A stretch of DNA of 64,000 bases from Rhizobium sp. L1K21. GTDB lineage: Bacteria > Pseudomonadota > Alphaproteobacteria > Rhizobiales > Rhizobiaceae. The stretch lies in assembly GCF_024055895.1 (NCBI RefSeq), contig NZ_JAMXLE010000002.1:434001-498000 (forward strand). Reading direction: 5' to 3'. The notes below the pieces were generated by a model, which saw only the letters and a list, made by a program, of their open reading frames with translations, did not search any database and was not told the DNA's origin. The position numbers and the translations under genes were made by a program. This document shows, one piece after another, positions 17,254-27,458 of this stretch (position 1 is its first letter; every line of letters begins with the position of its first letter).

Positions 17254-18030
17254 TTAACTCGAAAATAGAAAGCGTATTTTGTCTGTCCGGGCGATCCTGG
17301 CAGCGGCCAGCCTGCCAGTGGCATAAGCCCCAATATCAACGTTGATGCGATGGGCGGACATTTCGGGAGTCTCCACAGGCGTGTGCCCGTGAACAACGGT
17401 AAAATCCAAAGCGCTGGCGGCCCAATCGAACTGAGAGGGTCTGGACCACAATAAGGTCTGGCTGCTCTGATCTTCCAGCGTCTTTGCCGGATCAATCCCC
17501 GCATGCACAAAGCAAAAGGATGGGGTCTTAATCAGTTCGGGCAGGGAGCGGATAAACTGAATATGCTCTGAGGGAATACAAGCCTCCACCTTGCGCGCCA
17601 GCGCCTTCCTGTTTTCTCCTTCACGATAAAGGCCATATGAGGCAAGGGTTTCCAAACCGCCAAACGATAACCATGCATCCTTGCGGCATTCAGAATTGAT
17701 GAAATCGATAAAGGCCTCTTCATGGTTACCGGCAATGCACAGTCGGCGAAAACCCGTTGGTGCGGGCGCCAGCAGGTGATCGATCACCGCTGCGGAAAAG
17801 TCGCCCCGGTCTATATAGTCGCCCAGCATCAGTATCCATTTTTCGCCTTCAACAGACAGTGCGTCGGCAACAATGGCTTTTTCGAGAGCTTCAAGTTCTT
17901 TCAGGCAGCCATGCACATCACCGACCGCGTAAACAACTGCCGGATCTTCGTCAAAGACGAGCCTCGGCCGGTCGGAGACAATAGTCTGAGGTGCGCGCGA
18001 ACCGAACATTTGTCTGAGGGCACGCAGCAT
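17254..18030 (-). CDS. PPP-family metallophosphoesterase (serine/threonine-type protein phosphatase)
   Basis: A 258-residue phosphatase. The metal-binding motifs are in order: GDVHGC (about residue 37), GDYIDRGD, GNHEEAF, and the late FVHAGIDP and VVHGHTP. This is the bacterial PPP signature of diadenosine tetraphosphatase and PrpA/PrpB-like phosphatases. It lies 2 bp after the O-antigen-ligase-like gene and 78 bp before the tyrosine autokinase gene, all on one strand. That makes dephosphorylation of the autokinase tail a natural hypothesis; Wzc systems usually use a low-molecular-weight or PHP-type phosphatase for this. Confidence 0.88.
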   Translation of the reverse strand: MLRALRQMFGSRAPQTIVSDRPRLVFDEDPAVVYAVGDVHGCLKELEALEKAIVADALSVEGEKWILMLGDYIDRGDFSAAVIDHLLAPAPTGFRRLCIAGNHEEAFIDFINSECRKDAWLSFGGLETLASYGLYREGENRKALARKVEACIPSEHIQFIRSLPELIKTPSFCFVHAGIDPAKTLEDQSSQTLLWSRPSQFDWAASALDFTVVHGHTPVETPEMSAHRINVDIGAYATGRLAAARIARTDKIRFLFSS

Positions 18031-18032
18031 GG

Positions 18033-19403
18033 TTACCGGCTCTTTTCACTTCTGGCTGCAGGAAATGTCCGCACCAATCCACAGCTCACGATGGCAACGA
18101 AATAGACGGTGTAGCCTTGGATTTCGAGACTGAAATCGACCAACGCATGGACAGCGGCCAGAATAATCACGGCAATTGCCGCCATCGAACTGACTGCCGG
18201 CCTGGAACGCAAGGTACGTGCCATTTGCCAAGTCGCCAAACCCACGATGAGTATGGGGATAGTGCCGAAAACCAGACCGTACTCGCTCCATAACGCTAAA
18301 TAGCTGTTATGGGCTTTATCCCATATGTAATCGACACTTACAGGCAATTCATGAAAAAATGGAAAGACGCTTGCAAAGGCTCCCCCTCCAAAGCCTGTCA
18401 GTGGACGCGCCAGAATGACCTCTACCACCTGCTTGTAAAGATTAAGGCGCACCTCGGCTGAACTGTCGATCCCACCGAGGCGCTCCAATGTCCCAAGCCC
18501 ATATGAAGACAAGACCGCCAAGAGCACGAGTAGCCCCAGAACAACAATCGCCCAGACTGAACGGCGTTTTGGTCTTTCGCCACCTTTGCCGAGCGACCTT
18601 TTCAAGGTCGTGGCAATCATGATTGAAATGGCTGTCACGCCGATTGCGGTGACCAGAAAACCCATTCGCGAATTCGTCGCGGATACATCCACGATAATGA
18701 GGAAAAATGCTGCGGCTGGCAGAAGCGCTGCCTTAACAAGCCGCTCCAGACGTATGTTTCGCATATCGCCTGATGTGAGTATGTTGTTGGTTAATACACC
18801 AATTGCCAGAACTGCGCCGGAGGCGAGAAATGTTGCCATCGTGTTGCGGTTGATGAAGGTGCCAGTCAGCGACCCGAGATAAACCCATTTTTTGCCGATG
18901 ATCGACGCGTCGTTGAACTGAAAGTAAAGGAGGAACCCAATCACCGCCTGTAGCAGGCCAATACAGAACAGTAGAAAGAAGAAGCGGTCGGCGCGGCGGC
19001 GGTTGGCGCAGGCCTGCAAGGAAAAGAAGGCCACACCACCGAAGCTGAACCATCGGGCAAATGCGAGCCATGTTTCATTTGGGACAATGCTGATCGTGCC
19101 GACCTGCGGAAATCCGTCAGGCAGGGCGGTCAGCTCAGCCGGCAGCCATGGCAATGTCTGCACAACCTGAAAAGCCATGAAGGTGCCGAAGAGCAGCAGA
19201 TAAATCCTGATCGAGGACGCCCCTATTGCCAGACGGTCGTTGATGATCATCAAGGCAATGAAATAGGCGAAAGCGAAGACTGCCATCACCAGCATCGCAC
19301 CAACCCAAACAAGCGGCCGGTTGCCTCCCAGGAAAAGGGGCAAGGTAGCCACATAGACGGCTACAAACCACATCGTTACGTCGTTAAGCGTCGATCTCTT
19401 CAT
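18033..19403 (-). CDS. O-antigen ligase-like polysaccharide polymerase/ligase (Wzy/WaaL/ExoQ type)
   Basis: A 456-residue membrane protein with about ten to twelve helices, starting at residues 9-28. The segment LTGTFINRNTMATFLASGAV and the later FGGGAFASVFPFFHELPVSVDYIWDKAHNSYLALWSEYGLV match the Wzy_C/O-antigen-ligase core, including the periplasmic HNSYL motif. It would polymerise or transfer an exported polysaccharide at the outer face of the inner membrane. It is co-transcribed with an anchored protein of unknown function upstream and a phosphatase and autokinase downstream. Polymerase versus ligase cannot be decided from sequence. Confidence 0.85.
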   Translation of the reverse strand: MKRSTLNDVTMWFVAVYVATLPLFLGGNRPLVWVGAMLVMAVFAFAYFIALMIINDRLAIGASSIRIYLLLFGTFMAFQVVQTLPWLPAELTALPDGFPQVGTISIVPNETWLAFARWFSFGGVAFFSLQACANRRRADRFFFLLFCIGLLQAVIGFLLYFQFNDASIIGKKWVYLGSLTGTFINRNTMATFLASGAVLAIGVLTNNILTSGDMRNIRLERLVKAALLPAAAFFLIIVDVSATNSRMGFLVTAIGVTAISIMIATTLKRSLGKGGERPKRRSVWAIVVLGLLVLLAVLSSYGLGTLERLGGIDSSAEVRLNLYKQVVEVILARPLTGFGGGAFASVFPFFHELPVSVDYIWDKAHNSYLALWSEYGLVFGTIPILIVGLATWQMARTLRSRPAVSSMAAIAVIILAAVHALVDFSLEIQGYTVYFVAIVSCGLVRTFPAARSEKSR

Positions 19404-19433
19404 CCGGCTTTATTCCTGCCCGCCTTTGCATTC

Positions 19434-20117
19434 TCAGGTTTCATTTGCTGCCTTGCGAACCCAATTGACAAATCGGCGCTGGTATTTCTCAGGCATCGTC
19501 TCGACGATGTCAGTAATTCTCTTTTTGAAGGCATCGTCTGACCAATATCGCTTTGCAATTGATAACACGCCACCCTGACTCAAAATCAGTATTTTCAAGT
19601 CGTTCGCGTTTATCTTGCGGGCATCTGCGCTCAGGTTGCTGACATTCTTTTCTTCAAGATCAACCCGGTGACGTGCAATCCACTGTTCATTTGGTCCGGT
19701 ACGCCAGGACATGACCAAGTCGTGATTCATTCCTTCGTAATCCTGAAGCGTCGCACTGGCATAAGCGCGGATGGTCCAGGCGAAACTGTCGGTAGGATTG
19801 GTTTCAAGAATGCCATCGACAATGGTTCGGCATTGGCCGGCATAATCAATATTGTATTTTGGCGTGTTCACTTGCGCGCGTAGCCCTGCCATACCGTTCA
19901 GGCATGTCAGAAGGATACGTTTATTGGCATATGTGGAAAATGCAGGCTGAATGGAGCCTGCGTGGATGCGATTGTGGAACGCGATATTGTTGGTTCCGCC
20001 ATAGGTCAGGGCTGCTGCTTCCTGACGGAAGATATTCGCGGAAAAGATGATCGCGACGAAAGAGGCTGCAGCCGCAAGGAAGTATCTGCCGTTTCTGGCT
20101 GTCAGTAATTGTCGCAT
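19434..20117 (-). CDS. membrane-anchored protein of unknown function in a polysaccharide module
   Basis: A 227-residue protein with one N-terminal helix (about residues 11-26, YFLAAAASFVAIIFSA) that is a signal anchor or signal peptide, then a soluble, mostly helical part. Pieces such as CRTIVDGILETNPTDSFAWTIRAYASATLQDYEGMNHDLVMSW resemble TPR-like helical pairs, which would fit a scaffold in polysaccharide assembly. I do not recognise a named family. It is the first gene of the module and sits 30 bp before the O-antigen-ligase-like gene. Confidence 0.7.
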   Translation of the reverse strand: MRQLLTARNGRYFLAAAASFVAIIFSANIFRQEAAALTYGGTNNIAFHNRIHAGSIQPAFSTYANKRILLTCLNGMAGLRAQVNTPKYNIDYAGQCRTIVDGILETNPTDSFAWTIRAYASATLQDYEGMNHDLVMSWRTGPNEQWIARHRVDLEEKNVSNLSADARKINANDLKILILSQGGVLSIAKRYWSDDAFKKRITDIVETMPEKYQRRFVNWVRKAANET

Positions 20118-20252
20118 TATAAAACAGGATCCTGCGTTTGCCTGTTCTTATTTAATGCCCAAATACAAAACAATTCCTAATGTCGGGGCAAGCGGCCTTT
20201 TATTCCACCTGCCCCGGCTGGTTTTTTTTGCGTCCCCCCACAAATGGAGTGC

Positions 20253-23200
20253 TTAGCCGATAGCCATAAGGCTAGCATTCCCACCTGCTGCGGCGGTGTT
20301 CACGGAAATTGAAACCTCCTCGACCAGCCAATCCAGGCAATAGTGAGCTTGACCTGCCTCCAAGTCATACGAGGTGGCGGCCTGCACGAGGGGGATTGGG
20401 CCGTCCAAAGAAGCGATTTTCATGTTCAGGTCGGCAACACGTTCCGCGTCGCCCTCAATCAATACGCCGGCATATGGGCCGAACGCCCGCCAATCATCCA
20501 CTTGCTGCATTCGGCTTTGCACCAGTGAGGGGAGTCCGTTGAGAAACGTCTGCGTTTCCTCAGTAGGCAGGACGATCAAATCATTGCCGGTCGAAAGCCC
20601 GGATGCGATTTGCTTTATGAGGCCGGCCCGCGTCTGCGGGAGGATGAGAATACGGCCCCTTGGATGAAGAGAATAGGTGTCTCGCTCGCCGACCGGGCCT
20701 GGGAGCTGAACAGATACACCAAGATTTGATGCCGCGCCGATTTCAAGTGCGGCTTTTGCCTCCGCCGCAAAACCATTCGTTTCAAGCCAATTTGCGAAAG
20801 CACCCAAACCGGCATCCAAACTTTCGGCTCTCAACGCGGGTTGCGCGGGGGCCTTGCCTGTCAATCTACCGAGGTAAAGCGGGCCGCCCGCTTTCGGACC
20901 GGTGCCGGAAAGCCCGCGTCCGCCAAAGGGCTGTACCCCCACAACTGCGCCGATGATATTGCGGTTGATATAAATATTGCCGGCGGCAACACGCTGGCTG
21001 ACCGCGTCGATCGTCTTGTCAAGGCGGGTGTGAAGACCAAATGTCAGACCATAGCCGGTGGCATTGATGGTATCGATGAGTGCACCGAGACCGCGCTGCT
21101 TGAAGCGTACCACATGCAGCACCGGGCCGAAGACTTCGCGACCCAACTCGCCGATATGATTGATCTCGACAATCGTTGGCGCAACAAAGGTTCCCTTGCC
21201 GGCCTCGTCAGGAAGAGAAAACTGTTCGACCTTGAAGCCGCGGCCCTTCATGGCATTGATGTGACGGTTGATCGTTTCCTGTGCCTCGGCGTGGATGACC
21301 GGCCCGATATCGGTTGACAGCCGCTCTGTGTTGCCGATGGAAAGCTCGCGCATTGCCCCTTTCAGCATGTTCAACGTGCGGTCGGCAATTTCCTCCTGCA
21401 AGCAAAGCACGCGAAGTGCGGAACAACGCTGGCCCGCGCTATCGAAAGCCGATGCAATCACGTCGGCCACCACCTGCTCTGCAAGCGCAGACGAATCCAC
21501 GATCATGGCATTCTGGCCGCCGGTCTCTGCAATGAACGGGATAGGCTTGCCATATCTGGACGTGCGCTTTGCCAGCTGTTTCTGGATGAGCTTTGCCACT
21601 TCGGTTGAGCCGGTAAACATCACGCCTTCGATGCCTTCCGCCGCCGTGAGCGCGGCACCAATGCGCCCGTCGCCGGGCAGGAATTGCAATGCGCCCAGCG
21701 GGATGCCGGCTTCGTGAAGGATGTGAACGGCTTCTGCGGCAATGAGCGGCGTTTCTTCTGCAGGCTTGGCAAGCACAACGTTGCCGGCGGCAAGCGCTGC
21801 GGAAACCTGGCCTGTAAAGATCGCCAACGGGAAGTTCCACGGGCTGATGCAGACGATGGGACCGAGCGGGGTCTGTTCAGCGCCGAACGTGCCACGCGCC
21901 TGCTCTGCATAATAGCGCATGAAATCGATTGCTTCGCGCACTTCGCCGATGGCATTGGCTGCGGTCTTGCCAGCTTCGCGCATAACAATACCCATCAGGC
22001 CTTCAATACGCGACTGCATGACGTCTGCGGCCGCATCGAGCATTGCTGCCCTTTCGGCAGCCGTCGTCCCTGCCCATTTCGGCGCATAGTCAAGCGCGGC
22101 GGCTACGGCATCCTGGACGACTTCAGGCGTTGCTTCAGCAACCTCCCCAACCACGTCATTGTGGTCGGCAGGGTTCAAAACCGGCTTCTTTGCGCCGACA
22201 CCAGTGTCGTGCACAGTGACGGGACGGGATTGCCAAAGCGTTTCGGCGGTATGCTGCAATGACCATGCAAGTTCAGCCAAAGCTGTTTCGTCAGAGAGAT
22301 CCAGGCCGTGGGAGTTTTCGCGGTCAGGTCCGAGGATCGCCGACGGTCGGGAAATCAGTTCGTGTGGCGCGCCCGTGTCCGCCATGGCTTCGACAACGGC
22401 CACAGGATCTGCCGCCAGCTCTTCTGGCGCAATTTTCTTGTCAGCAATGCGGTTGACAAAAGAGGCGTTGGCACCATTTTCCAGCAGGCGGCGAACGAGA
22501 TAGGCCAGCAATGTCTCGTGTGTTCCGACCGGCGCATAGACGCGGCAAGGCCGGTCGAGTTTCGCCTTGCCGACCACCTCATTGTAAAGCGGCTCACCCA
22601 TGCCGTGCAGGCACTGGAACTCGTAGTCGCCGATTTTGAAATCGGGCCCGGCCAAGTGATAGATCGAGGAGAGCGTCTGGGCATTGTGCGTGGCAAATTG
22701 AGGAAAAACCGCATCCCGCGCATCCAGCAACTTGCGGGAGCAGGCAAGGTAAGAAACATCGGTATGAACCTTGCGCGTGAAAACCGGATAGTCCATCAGG
22801 CCGTCCACCTGTGCACGCTTGATTTCGGCATCCCAATAGGCCCCCTTCACGAGACGGACCATGATGCGGTGACCGGAACGACGCCCGAGTTCGATGATCC
22901 AGTCGAGTACGAGGGGCGCACGTTTGCCGTAGGCCTGCACGACAAAACCGATGCCGTTCCAGCCTTTGAAATCTTCATCCATGCAAAGTGCTTCGAGGAT
23001 GTTGAGCGAAAGCTCCAATCGGTCCGCCTCCTCGGCATCGATATTGATCCCGATATCATAGGACCTGGCGAGCGCGGTCAGCGTTTTGACGCGCGGCAGC
23101 AGCTCCGTCATAACCCGCGCGGACTGCGCTCTCACATAGCGGGGATGAAGTGCCGACAGTTTGATCGAAATACCCGGCCGTGTGTAAACATCCCCGCCTT

Positions 23201-23939
23201 GGCCACCTTTGCCTACGGCGTGGATGGCAGCTTCATATTCCTTGTAATAGCGTTCGGCGTCCCCGGCTGTCATCGCCGCCTCGCCCAGCATGTCATAGGA
23301 GTAGCGAAAGCCGATTTTCTCCTTGGGTCGGGCATTCTTCAATGCCTCGCCAATGGTCTCGCCAGCCACAAATTGCTCGCCCATCAACCGCATGGCCATA
23401 TCGACGCCCTGGCGGATGATCGGCTCGCCGAAACGACCGATCAGCTTGGTCAGGACGTTTGAAAGCTTCCGGTCGTCTACTGTGGATGTGAGTTTTCGCG
23501 TGATCACGAGACCCCATGTTGCTGCGTTCACGAAGAGTGAGCGGCCATCGCCCAAGTGCGCGCGCCAGTCGCCGCCGGATATCTTGTCGCGAATAAGCGC
23601 ATCCCTTGTTGCCGGATCGGGAATACGCAACAGCGCTTCGGCCAGGCACATCAGCGCCACGCCCTCCTCGCTGGACAGCGAGTATTCGTGCACTAACCCT
23701 TCCATGCCGGAACCGGTGTGTTTTGCACGCAGCGCCTTGACGAGTTTGATTGTTGTGTCGGCAATGGGCGATTTCAGCTCTGCCGGCACCCGTGCAAGGT
23801 CCAGGAGGTCACGCACACAGTCGCGCTCGGCGCGGCGGTAAGCGATGTTGATCCGCCTGCGCAGATCATCTTCTCCGATGATCGCGGGTGCGAAGTTGGA
23901 AAAGGGCAGTTCAGTGGTAATCCGGGGCTCGGCCGTCAT
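20253..23939 (-). CDS. putA: bifunctional proline dehydrogenase / L-glutamate-gamma-semialdehyde dehydrogenase
   Basis: Oxidises proline to glutamate in two steps. The 1228-residue protein has the helical N-terminal domain, the FAD-dependent PRODH barrel (about 150-470; [41 protein letters not shown]), and the NAD-dependent aldehyde dehydrogenase (about 520-1000; [26 protein letters not shown], catalytic cysteine in [12 protein letters not shown]). A C-terminal domain of about 200 residues closes it. No ribbon-helix-helix DNA-binding domain is present, so this PutA is not its own repressor; the divergent Lrp-type gene fills that role. The ATG at 23939 has GGAG upstream. Confidence 0.97.
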   Translation of the reverse strand: MTAEPRITTELPFSNFAPAIIGEDDLRRRINIAYRRAERDCVRDLLDLARVPAELKSPIADTTIKLVKALRAKHTGSGMEGLVHEYSLSSEEGVALMCLAEALLRIPDPATRDALIRDKISGGDWRAHLGDGRSLFVNAATWGLVITRKLTSTVDDRKLSNVLTKLIGRFGEPIIRQGVDMAMRLMGEQFVAGETIGEALKNARPKEKIGFRYSYDMLGEAAMTAGDAERYYKEYEAAIHAVGKGGQGGDVYTRPGISIKLSALHPRYVRAQSARVMTELLPRVKTLTALARSYDIGINIDAEEADRLELSLNILEALCMDEDFKGWNGIGFVVQAYGKRAPLVLDWIIELGRRSGHRIMVRLVKGAYWDAEIKRAQVDGLMDYPVFTRKVHTDVSYLACSRKLLDARDAVFPQFATHNAQTLSSIYHLAGPDFKIGDYEFQCLHGMGEPLYNEVVGKAKLDRPCRVYAPVGTHETLLAYLVRRLLENGANASFVNRIADKKIAPEELAADPVAVVEAMADTGAPHELISRPSAILGPDRENSHGLDLSDETALAELAWSLQHTAETLWQSRPVTVHDTGVGAKKPVLNPADHNDVVGEVAEATPEVVQDAVAAALDYAPKWAGTTAAERAAMLDAAADVMQSRIEGLMGIVMREAGKTAANAIGEVREAIDFMRYYAEQARGTFGAEQTPLGPIVCISPWNFPLAIFTGQVSAALAAGNVVLAKPAEETPLIAAEAVHILHEAGIPLGALQFLPGDGRIGAALTAAEGIEGVMFTGSTEVAKLIQKQLAKRTSRYGKPIPFIAETGGQNAMIVDSSALAEQVVADVIASAFDSAGQRCSALRVLCLQEEIADRTLNMLKGAMRELSIGNTERLSTDIGPVIHAEAQETINRHINAMKGRGFKVEQFSLPDEAGKGTFVAPTIVEINHIGELGREVFGPVLHVVRFKQRGLGALIDTINATGYGLTFGLHTRLDKTIDAVSQRVAAGNIYINRNIIGAVVGVQPFGGRGLSGTGPKAGGPLYLGRLTGKAPAQPALRAESLDAGLGAFANWLETNGFAAEAKAALEIGAASNLGVSVQLPGPVGERDTYSLHPRGRILILPQTRAGLIKQIASGLSTGNDLIVLPTEETQTFLNGLPSLVQSRMQQVDDWRAFGPYAGVLIEGDAERVADLNMKIASLDGPIPLVQAATSYDLEAGQAHYCLDWLVEEVSISVNTAAAGGNASLMAIG

Positions 23940-24001
23940 CGTTGATCTCCGCAATCGAAAACGCAGACTGATTATATGCGAAGACAATATGCTGAAATTG
24001 A

Positions 24002-24016
24002 AAGTCGATCCGACTT
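24002..24016. promoter_or_regulatory. putative PutR operator between putA and putR
   Basis: A perfect inverted repeat, AAGTCG-ATC-CGACTT, lies in the 132-bp divergent region, surrounded by AT-rich sequence typical of Lrp-family sites. Position and symmetry suggest an operator for the divergent regulator; this is inferred. Confidence 0.4.
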
Positions 24017-24071
24017 AGATTATGTTTTTTAATAGGCCAAATGACTTCAAATCAAACCTTCGTGGGAAAAT

Positions 24072-24545
24072 ATGGACCGCAAAACTGACAATCCTGGTGA
24101 ATTGGACCATTGGGACAGGAAAATCATGAATGAATTGAACCGCGACGGGCGGATGAGCGTTACCGAGCTTGCCAGCCGCGTTGGCCTCTCAAAGACCCCC
24201 TGCCAGGTTCGCATGAAGAAGCTGGTGGATCACGGCTACATTGACGGCTTCAAGGCTGTGCTCAACCCCGCCAAACTGGGGCTCAGTCACGTTGCCTTCG
24301 TTGAAGTCAAGCTTACGGACACGCGCGATGAGGCCCTGCGCGGCTTCAACGCAGCGGCCAAGAAAGTGCCGGAAATCGAGGAATGCCACATGATCGCGGG
24401 GCGCTTCGACTATCTGCTGAAGGTGCGCACATCCAGTATTCATCGTTTCCGCCTCGTGCTTGGTGAAAGCATCTCGAGCCTGCCGCATGTGGCCAACACC
24501 TCGACCAGCTTCGTCATGGAACCCATCAAGGAGAATTGGGGTTAG
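24072..24545 (+). CDS. putR: Lrp/AsnC family regulator, probably PutR
   Basis: A 157-residue regulator with an N-terminal helix-turn-helix (DRKIMNELNRDGRMSVTELASRVGLSKTPCQVRMKKL) and a C-terminal RAM ligand domain (VAFVEVKLTDTRDEALRGFNAAAKKVPEIEECHMIAGRFDYLLKV in pieces). It is divergent from putA with 132 bp between, the arrangement known for PutR of Agrobacterium and Rhodobacter, where it activates putA in response to proline and represses itself. The symbol rests on this context. Its end overlaps the possible upstream start region of the next gene. Confidence 0.88.
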   Translation: MDRKTDNPGELDHWDRKIMNELNRDGRMSVTELASRVGLSKTPCQVRMKKLVDHGYIDGFKAVLNPAKLGLSHVAFVEVKLTDTRDEALRGFNAAAKKVPEIEECHMIAGRFDYLLKVRTSSIHRFRLVLGESISSLPHVANTSTSFVMEPIKENWG

Positions 24546-24577
24546 CACTGAGAAAATCGCGTGGTAGCATTTGTTCT

Positions 24578-25477
24578 ATGTTGCTTGCGCGCTTGAAAGC
24601 TTATGTTTTGAGCCACTGGCGGGGAGAACAGGGCTTGCTCTGGTCTTTCGCAGTCAATCTTGTTGCCCTGCGCGCGGTCATCTTCCTTGTCCAAGGAGCC
24701 TTCAGACCCGACGAATACGAAGATTATTTCGAACAGTCCCTGCTGGTGCTCGCATTGGCGGTCTTCTTCCACGGCATCGTCTTTATCTGGCAAGCGGTGG
24801 GGGTCTTCCGAGCGGGCGAGAATTACATTCGCGACCGCGGCGCCATCGCCGTTCACTGGGGGGCTCAGCTTGGCGTTCTCGTCGCTTTCTGGCTGACCGC
24901 CAGCTACGCGCTCAATGCCTGGCAGATGACGGTCGATGTTCCGGACTATATCGATTACGAGGCCAAATGGCGAAGCGAGCGGGAGGCGCGCTATGCGCTG
25001 ACGCGCGAAGACGGCGACACGCTGAAACTCGCCGGCACATTGGAGCTCGGCATCACCAAGCGGCTGACAGCGCTCTTCCAGGAAAAGTCCGCGCCTTACA
25101 GGATCATTCTTTCCAGCAAGGGCGGCAATATCTATGAAGCACGCGGGCTTGAAAAGCTCTTTCGGGAGCGCGGCATCGATACGATTATCGAAGACGAATG
25201 TTCGTCCGCGTGCACAACTGCTTTCATTGGCGGGAAGAAACGCTGGTTGAAGCCCGGCGGTCGGCTTGGGTTTCACCAGTATCGCGTGGAAGCTGACTAT
25301 GCGGTTCTGGGCAGCGACCCGAAAGCTGAGCAAAAGCGGGATGAGGCGCTTTTCCTGAATGCAGGAGTAAAGCCAGATTTTGCCGCTCGAATGCACAGTG
25401 CTGCGGCAAACTCCATGTGGTATCCAAGCTCAGGAGAATTGCTGAGCGCTGGCGTGGTGACAGACATTCTTGAGTGA
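24578..25477 (+). CDS. membrane protein with ClpP/crotonase-like domain (COG3904-like)
   Basis: A 299-residue protein of no assigned function. Three helices occupy about residues 20-112 (LLWSFAVNLVALRAVIFLV, LLVLALAVFFHGIVFIW, GAQLGVLVAFWLTASYAL). The C-terminal half is a ClpP-fold domain: SSKGGNIYEARGLEKLFRE, then the serine motif ECSSACTTAFIGG and PGGRLGFHQY with a candidate catalytic histidine. The two cysteines flanking the serine (CxSAC) recur in the second such protein in this window. It could be a membrane-bound serine protease, perhaps SppA-like in logic. The ATG at 24578 is chosen over a TTG that overlaps putR. Confidence 0.75.
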   Translation: MLLARLKAYVLSHWRGEQGLLWSFAVNLVALRAVIFLVQGAFRPDEYEDYFEQSLLVLALAVFFHGIVFIWQAVGVFRAGENYIRDRGAIAVHWGAQLGVLVAFWLTASYALNAWQMTVDVPDYIDYEAKWRSEREARYALTREDGDTLKLAGTLELGITKRLTALFQEKSAPYRIILSSKGGNIYEARGLEKLFRERGIDTIIEDECSSACTTAFIGGKKRWLKPGGRLGFHQYRVEADYAVLGSDPKAEQKRDEALFLNAGVKPDFAARMHSAAANSMWYPSSGELLSAGVVTDILE

Positions 25478-25502
25478 CCCGATTTGTGTGGCCGCTCACG
25501 CA

Positions 25503-26531
25503 TCAGCCTGCAGGTGCATGCAGCGCCGCAACCGCACGTTCAAGCGTGAGCGTACCGAGATCGGAGCCATCCTTTTTCGTGATGCGACAACTTTGACCCG
25601 GGGCTGCAACAAGCGTCGAAAGCGCCGTTTCCAGCGCAGTATCGGCCACGATAATCGGCGCACCATCGCTGGCACTGGCTGCGGGGTCGGCAAGAGAGCC
25701 GACCTTGATCACCCGCCCACGATTGATGTCCTTGATGAACTCCGACACATAATCGTCTGCCGGACGCATCACGATATCCTGCGGGCTGCCGTCCTGAACC
25801 ATTTCGCCGTCACGCAGAATGGCGATATTGTCACCAAGCCGCAAAGCTTCGTCCAGATCGTGTGTGATGAAAACAATCGTCTTGTGCAGCTCTTCCTGCA
25901 GGCCAAGCAGAATGTTCTGCATGCCGGTTCTGATCAGGGGATCAAGGGCTGAAAACGCCTCGTCCATCAACAGAATTTCAGCATCGGTGGCAAGCGCCCT
26001 CGCCAGGCCGACACGCTGCTGCATGCCTCCGGACAATTGGCCTGGATAATTGTTTTCAAACCCGTTCAGTTCCACGCGTTCAATCCAGTGCATCGCGCGC
26101 TTGTGTGCCTCTGCCTCGGGAACACCCTGCATGGAGAGGCCATAGGCGACGTTTTCGATCACGGTTCGATGCGGCAGAAGGGCAAACTTTTGAAACACCA
26201 TGGAGGTTTTGAAGCGCCGCAGGTCGCGGAGTGCTGCCTGGCTCATGGCCGTCACGTCTTCATTGTCGATCCAGATTTCACCGGCTGTCGGTTCGATCAA
26301 CCGGTTGATATGGCGAATAAGCGTGGACTTGCCTGAGCCGGACAGACCCATGATGACCTGAATTTCGCGGTTTGGTATTTTTAGCGAGATGTCTTTCAGT
26401 CCCAGAATATGTCCATGCTTTTCGAGCAGATCGGTTTTGGAAATGCCGTCCTGGACCAGTTCGATGACCTTGCTGGGATGATCGCCAAACACCTTGTAGA
26501 GGTTTTTGATCTCAATCTTGGCTTCACTCAT
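25503..26531 (-). CDS. glycine betaine/proline-type ABC transporter ATP-binding protein
   Basis: A 342-residue ATPase of the ProV/OpuAA type. It begins with the family's extended N terminus (IEIKNLYKVFGDHPSKVIELV, then KTDLLEKHGHILGLKDIS), followed by Walker A GLSGSGKSTL, LSGGMQQRVGLARAL and Walker B ILLMDEAFSALDP. The C-terminal region (about 275-340) resembles a short CBS-like module that gates osmotic uptake in relatives. The ATG at 26531 overlaps the permease stop by 8 bp. It completes a binding protein-permease-ATPase operon read on the minus strand and ends 25 bp from the convergent membrane-protein gene. Confidence 0.93.
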   Translation of the reverse strand: MSEAKIEIKNLYKVFGDHPSKVIELVQDGISKTDLLEKHGHILGLKDISLKIPNREIQVIMGLSGSGKSTLIRHINRLIEPTAGEIWIDNEDVTAMSQAALRDLRRFKTSMVFQKFALLPHRTVIENVAYGLSMQGVPEAEAHKRAMHWIERVELNGFENNYPGQLSGGMQQRVGLARALATDAEILLMDEAFSALDPLIRTGMQNILLGLQEELHKTIVFITHDLDEALRLGDNIAILRDGEMVQDGSPQDIVMRPADDYVSEFIKDINRGRVIKVGSLADPAASASDGAPIIVADTALETALSTLVAAPGQSCRITKKDGSDLGTLTLERAVAALHAPAG

Positions 26532-27414
26532 CGCCAAATCCTTTCCGGTAGGCTTGAAGCCGCTGACCATAGGTCTGCGAAACACGGTCGAATATGATAG
26601 CGAGCGCCACAATCGCCAGACCATTCATCAGTCCAAGAGACAGGTATTGGTTCGAGATTGCTTTGAGCACAGGCACGCCGAGCCCCCTGACCCCGATCAT
26701 GGAGGCAATCACCACCATGGAAAGCGCCATCATGATGGTCTGGTTGACACCGGCAAAGATATTGGGGAGCGCAAGCGGCACCTGAACGGAAAAAAGCTTC
26801 TGCCGCGGCGAGGCACCGAAGGCATCGGCAGCTTCAAGAACATCGCGATCCACCAGCCTGATCCCGAGATTGGTCAGTCGCACGATTGGCGGTATCGCAT
26901 ATATGCAGACAGCGAGCAGACCCGGCACCTTGCCGATACCGAGAAGCATCACCACAGGGATCAAGTAGACAAACGAAGGGATGGTCTGCATTACGTCGAG
27001 AATGGGGGTAATGACGGATTGCGCGCGCTCAAAGCGCGCCATGACGATGCCAATCGGGATGCCGATTACCACACAGAGCAGGGTTGCAACCGAGACGATG
27101 GCCAGTGTTGCCATCGTGTCTTCCCACATGCCGAAGATACCGATCAGCGCCATGGCGATCACCGATCCCACAGTGATCTTCACGGATCGCGAGCCGAACC
27201 AGGCCAAGCCGCCAATGATCAGCAAGATAATGGGCCATGGCGTGGAGAGAAGAAGCTTTTCGAACCATATCATGAACTGTAGCAAAGGGTAGAAAAACGC
27301 TTCCAGCGCCGCGCCGTATTCGCGCGAAAAATGGATGAAGGATGTATCGATTGCCTTGCGCATGGCAGCAAGTGTGTGCCGCCCCAATTCCGGAAACTCC
27401 AAGAAGAAGTCCAT
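26524..27414 (-). CDS. glycine betaine/proline-type ABC transporter permease
   Basis: A 296-residue ProW/OpuAB-type permease with six or seven helices (for example WPIILLIIGGLAWFGSRSV and TIPSFVYLIPVVMLLGIG). The EAA coupling loop reads EAADAFGASPRQKLFSVQVPLALPNIFAGVNQTIMMAL. AGGGG lies 8 bases before the ATG at 27414; a start at 27438 lacks such a site. It forms the channel for the betaine-type binding protein encoded upstream. Substrate may be glycine betaine, proline betaine, choline or carnitine. Confidence 0.92.
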   Translation of the reverse strand: MDFFLEFPELGRHTLAAMRKAIDTSFIHFSREYGAALEAFFYPLLQFMIWFEKLLLSTPWPIILLIIGGLAWFGSRSVKITVGSVIAMALIGIFGMWEDTMATLAIVSVATLLCVVIGIPIGIVMARFERAQSVITPILDVMQTIPSFVYLIPVVMLLGIGKVPGLLAVCIYAIPPIVRLTNLGIRLVDRDVLEAADAFGASPRQKLFSVQVPLALPNIFAGVNQTIMMALSMVVIASMIGVRGLGVPVLKAISNQYLSLGLMNGLAIVALAIIFDRVSQTYGQRLQAYRKGFGDE

Positions 27415-27458
27415 TCTAAACCCCTGTATTATCCCCATTCCGGCGGCGGATATGAAAA

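Noticed and set aside
20184-20229. Hairpin CGGGGCA/TGCCCCG followed by T8 on the plus strand
   Set aside because: It has terminator form only in the plus direction, but both adjoining genes are on the minus strand, so no transcript is known for it to end.
22308-23462. Open frame of 384 codons antisense to putA
   Set aside because: Opposite the proline dehydrogenase domain, no motif, no ribosome-binding site.
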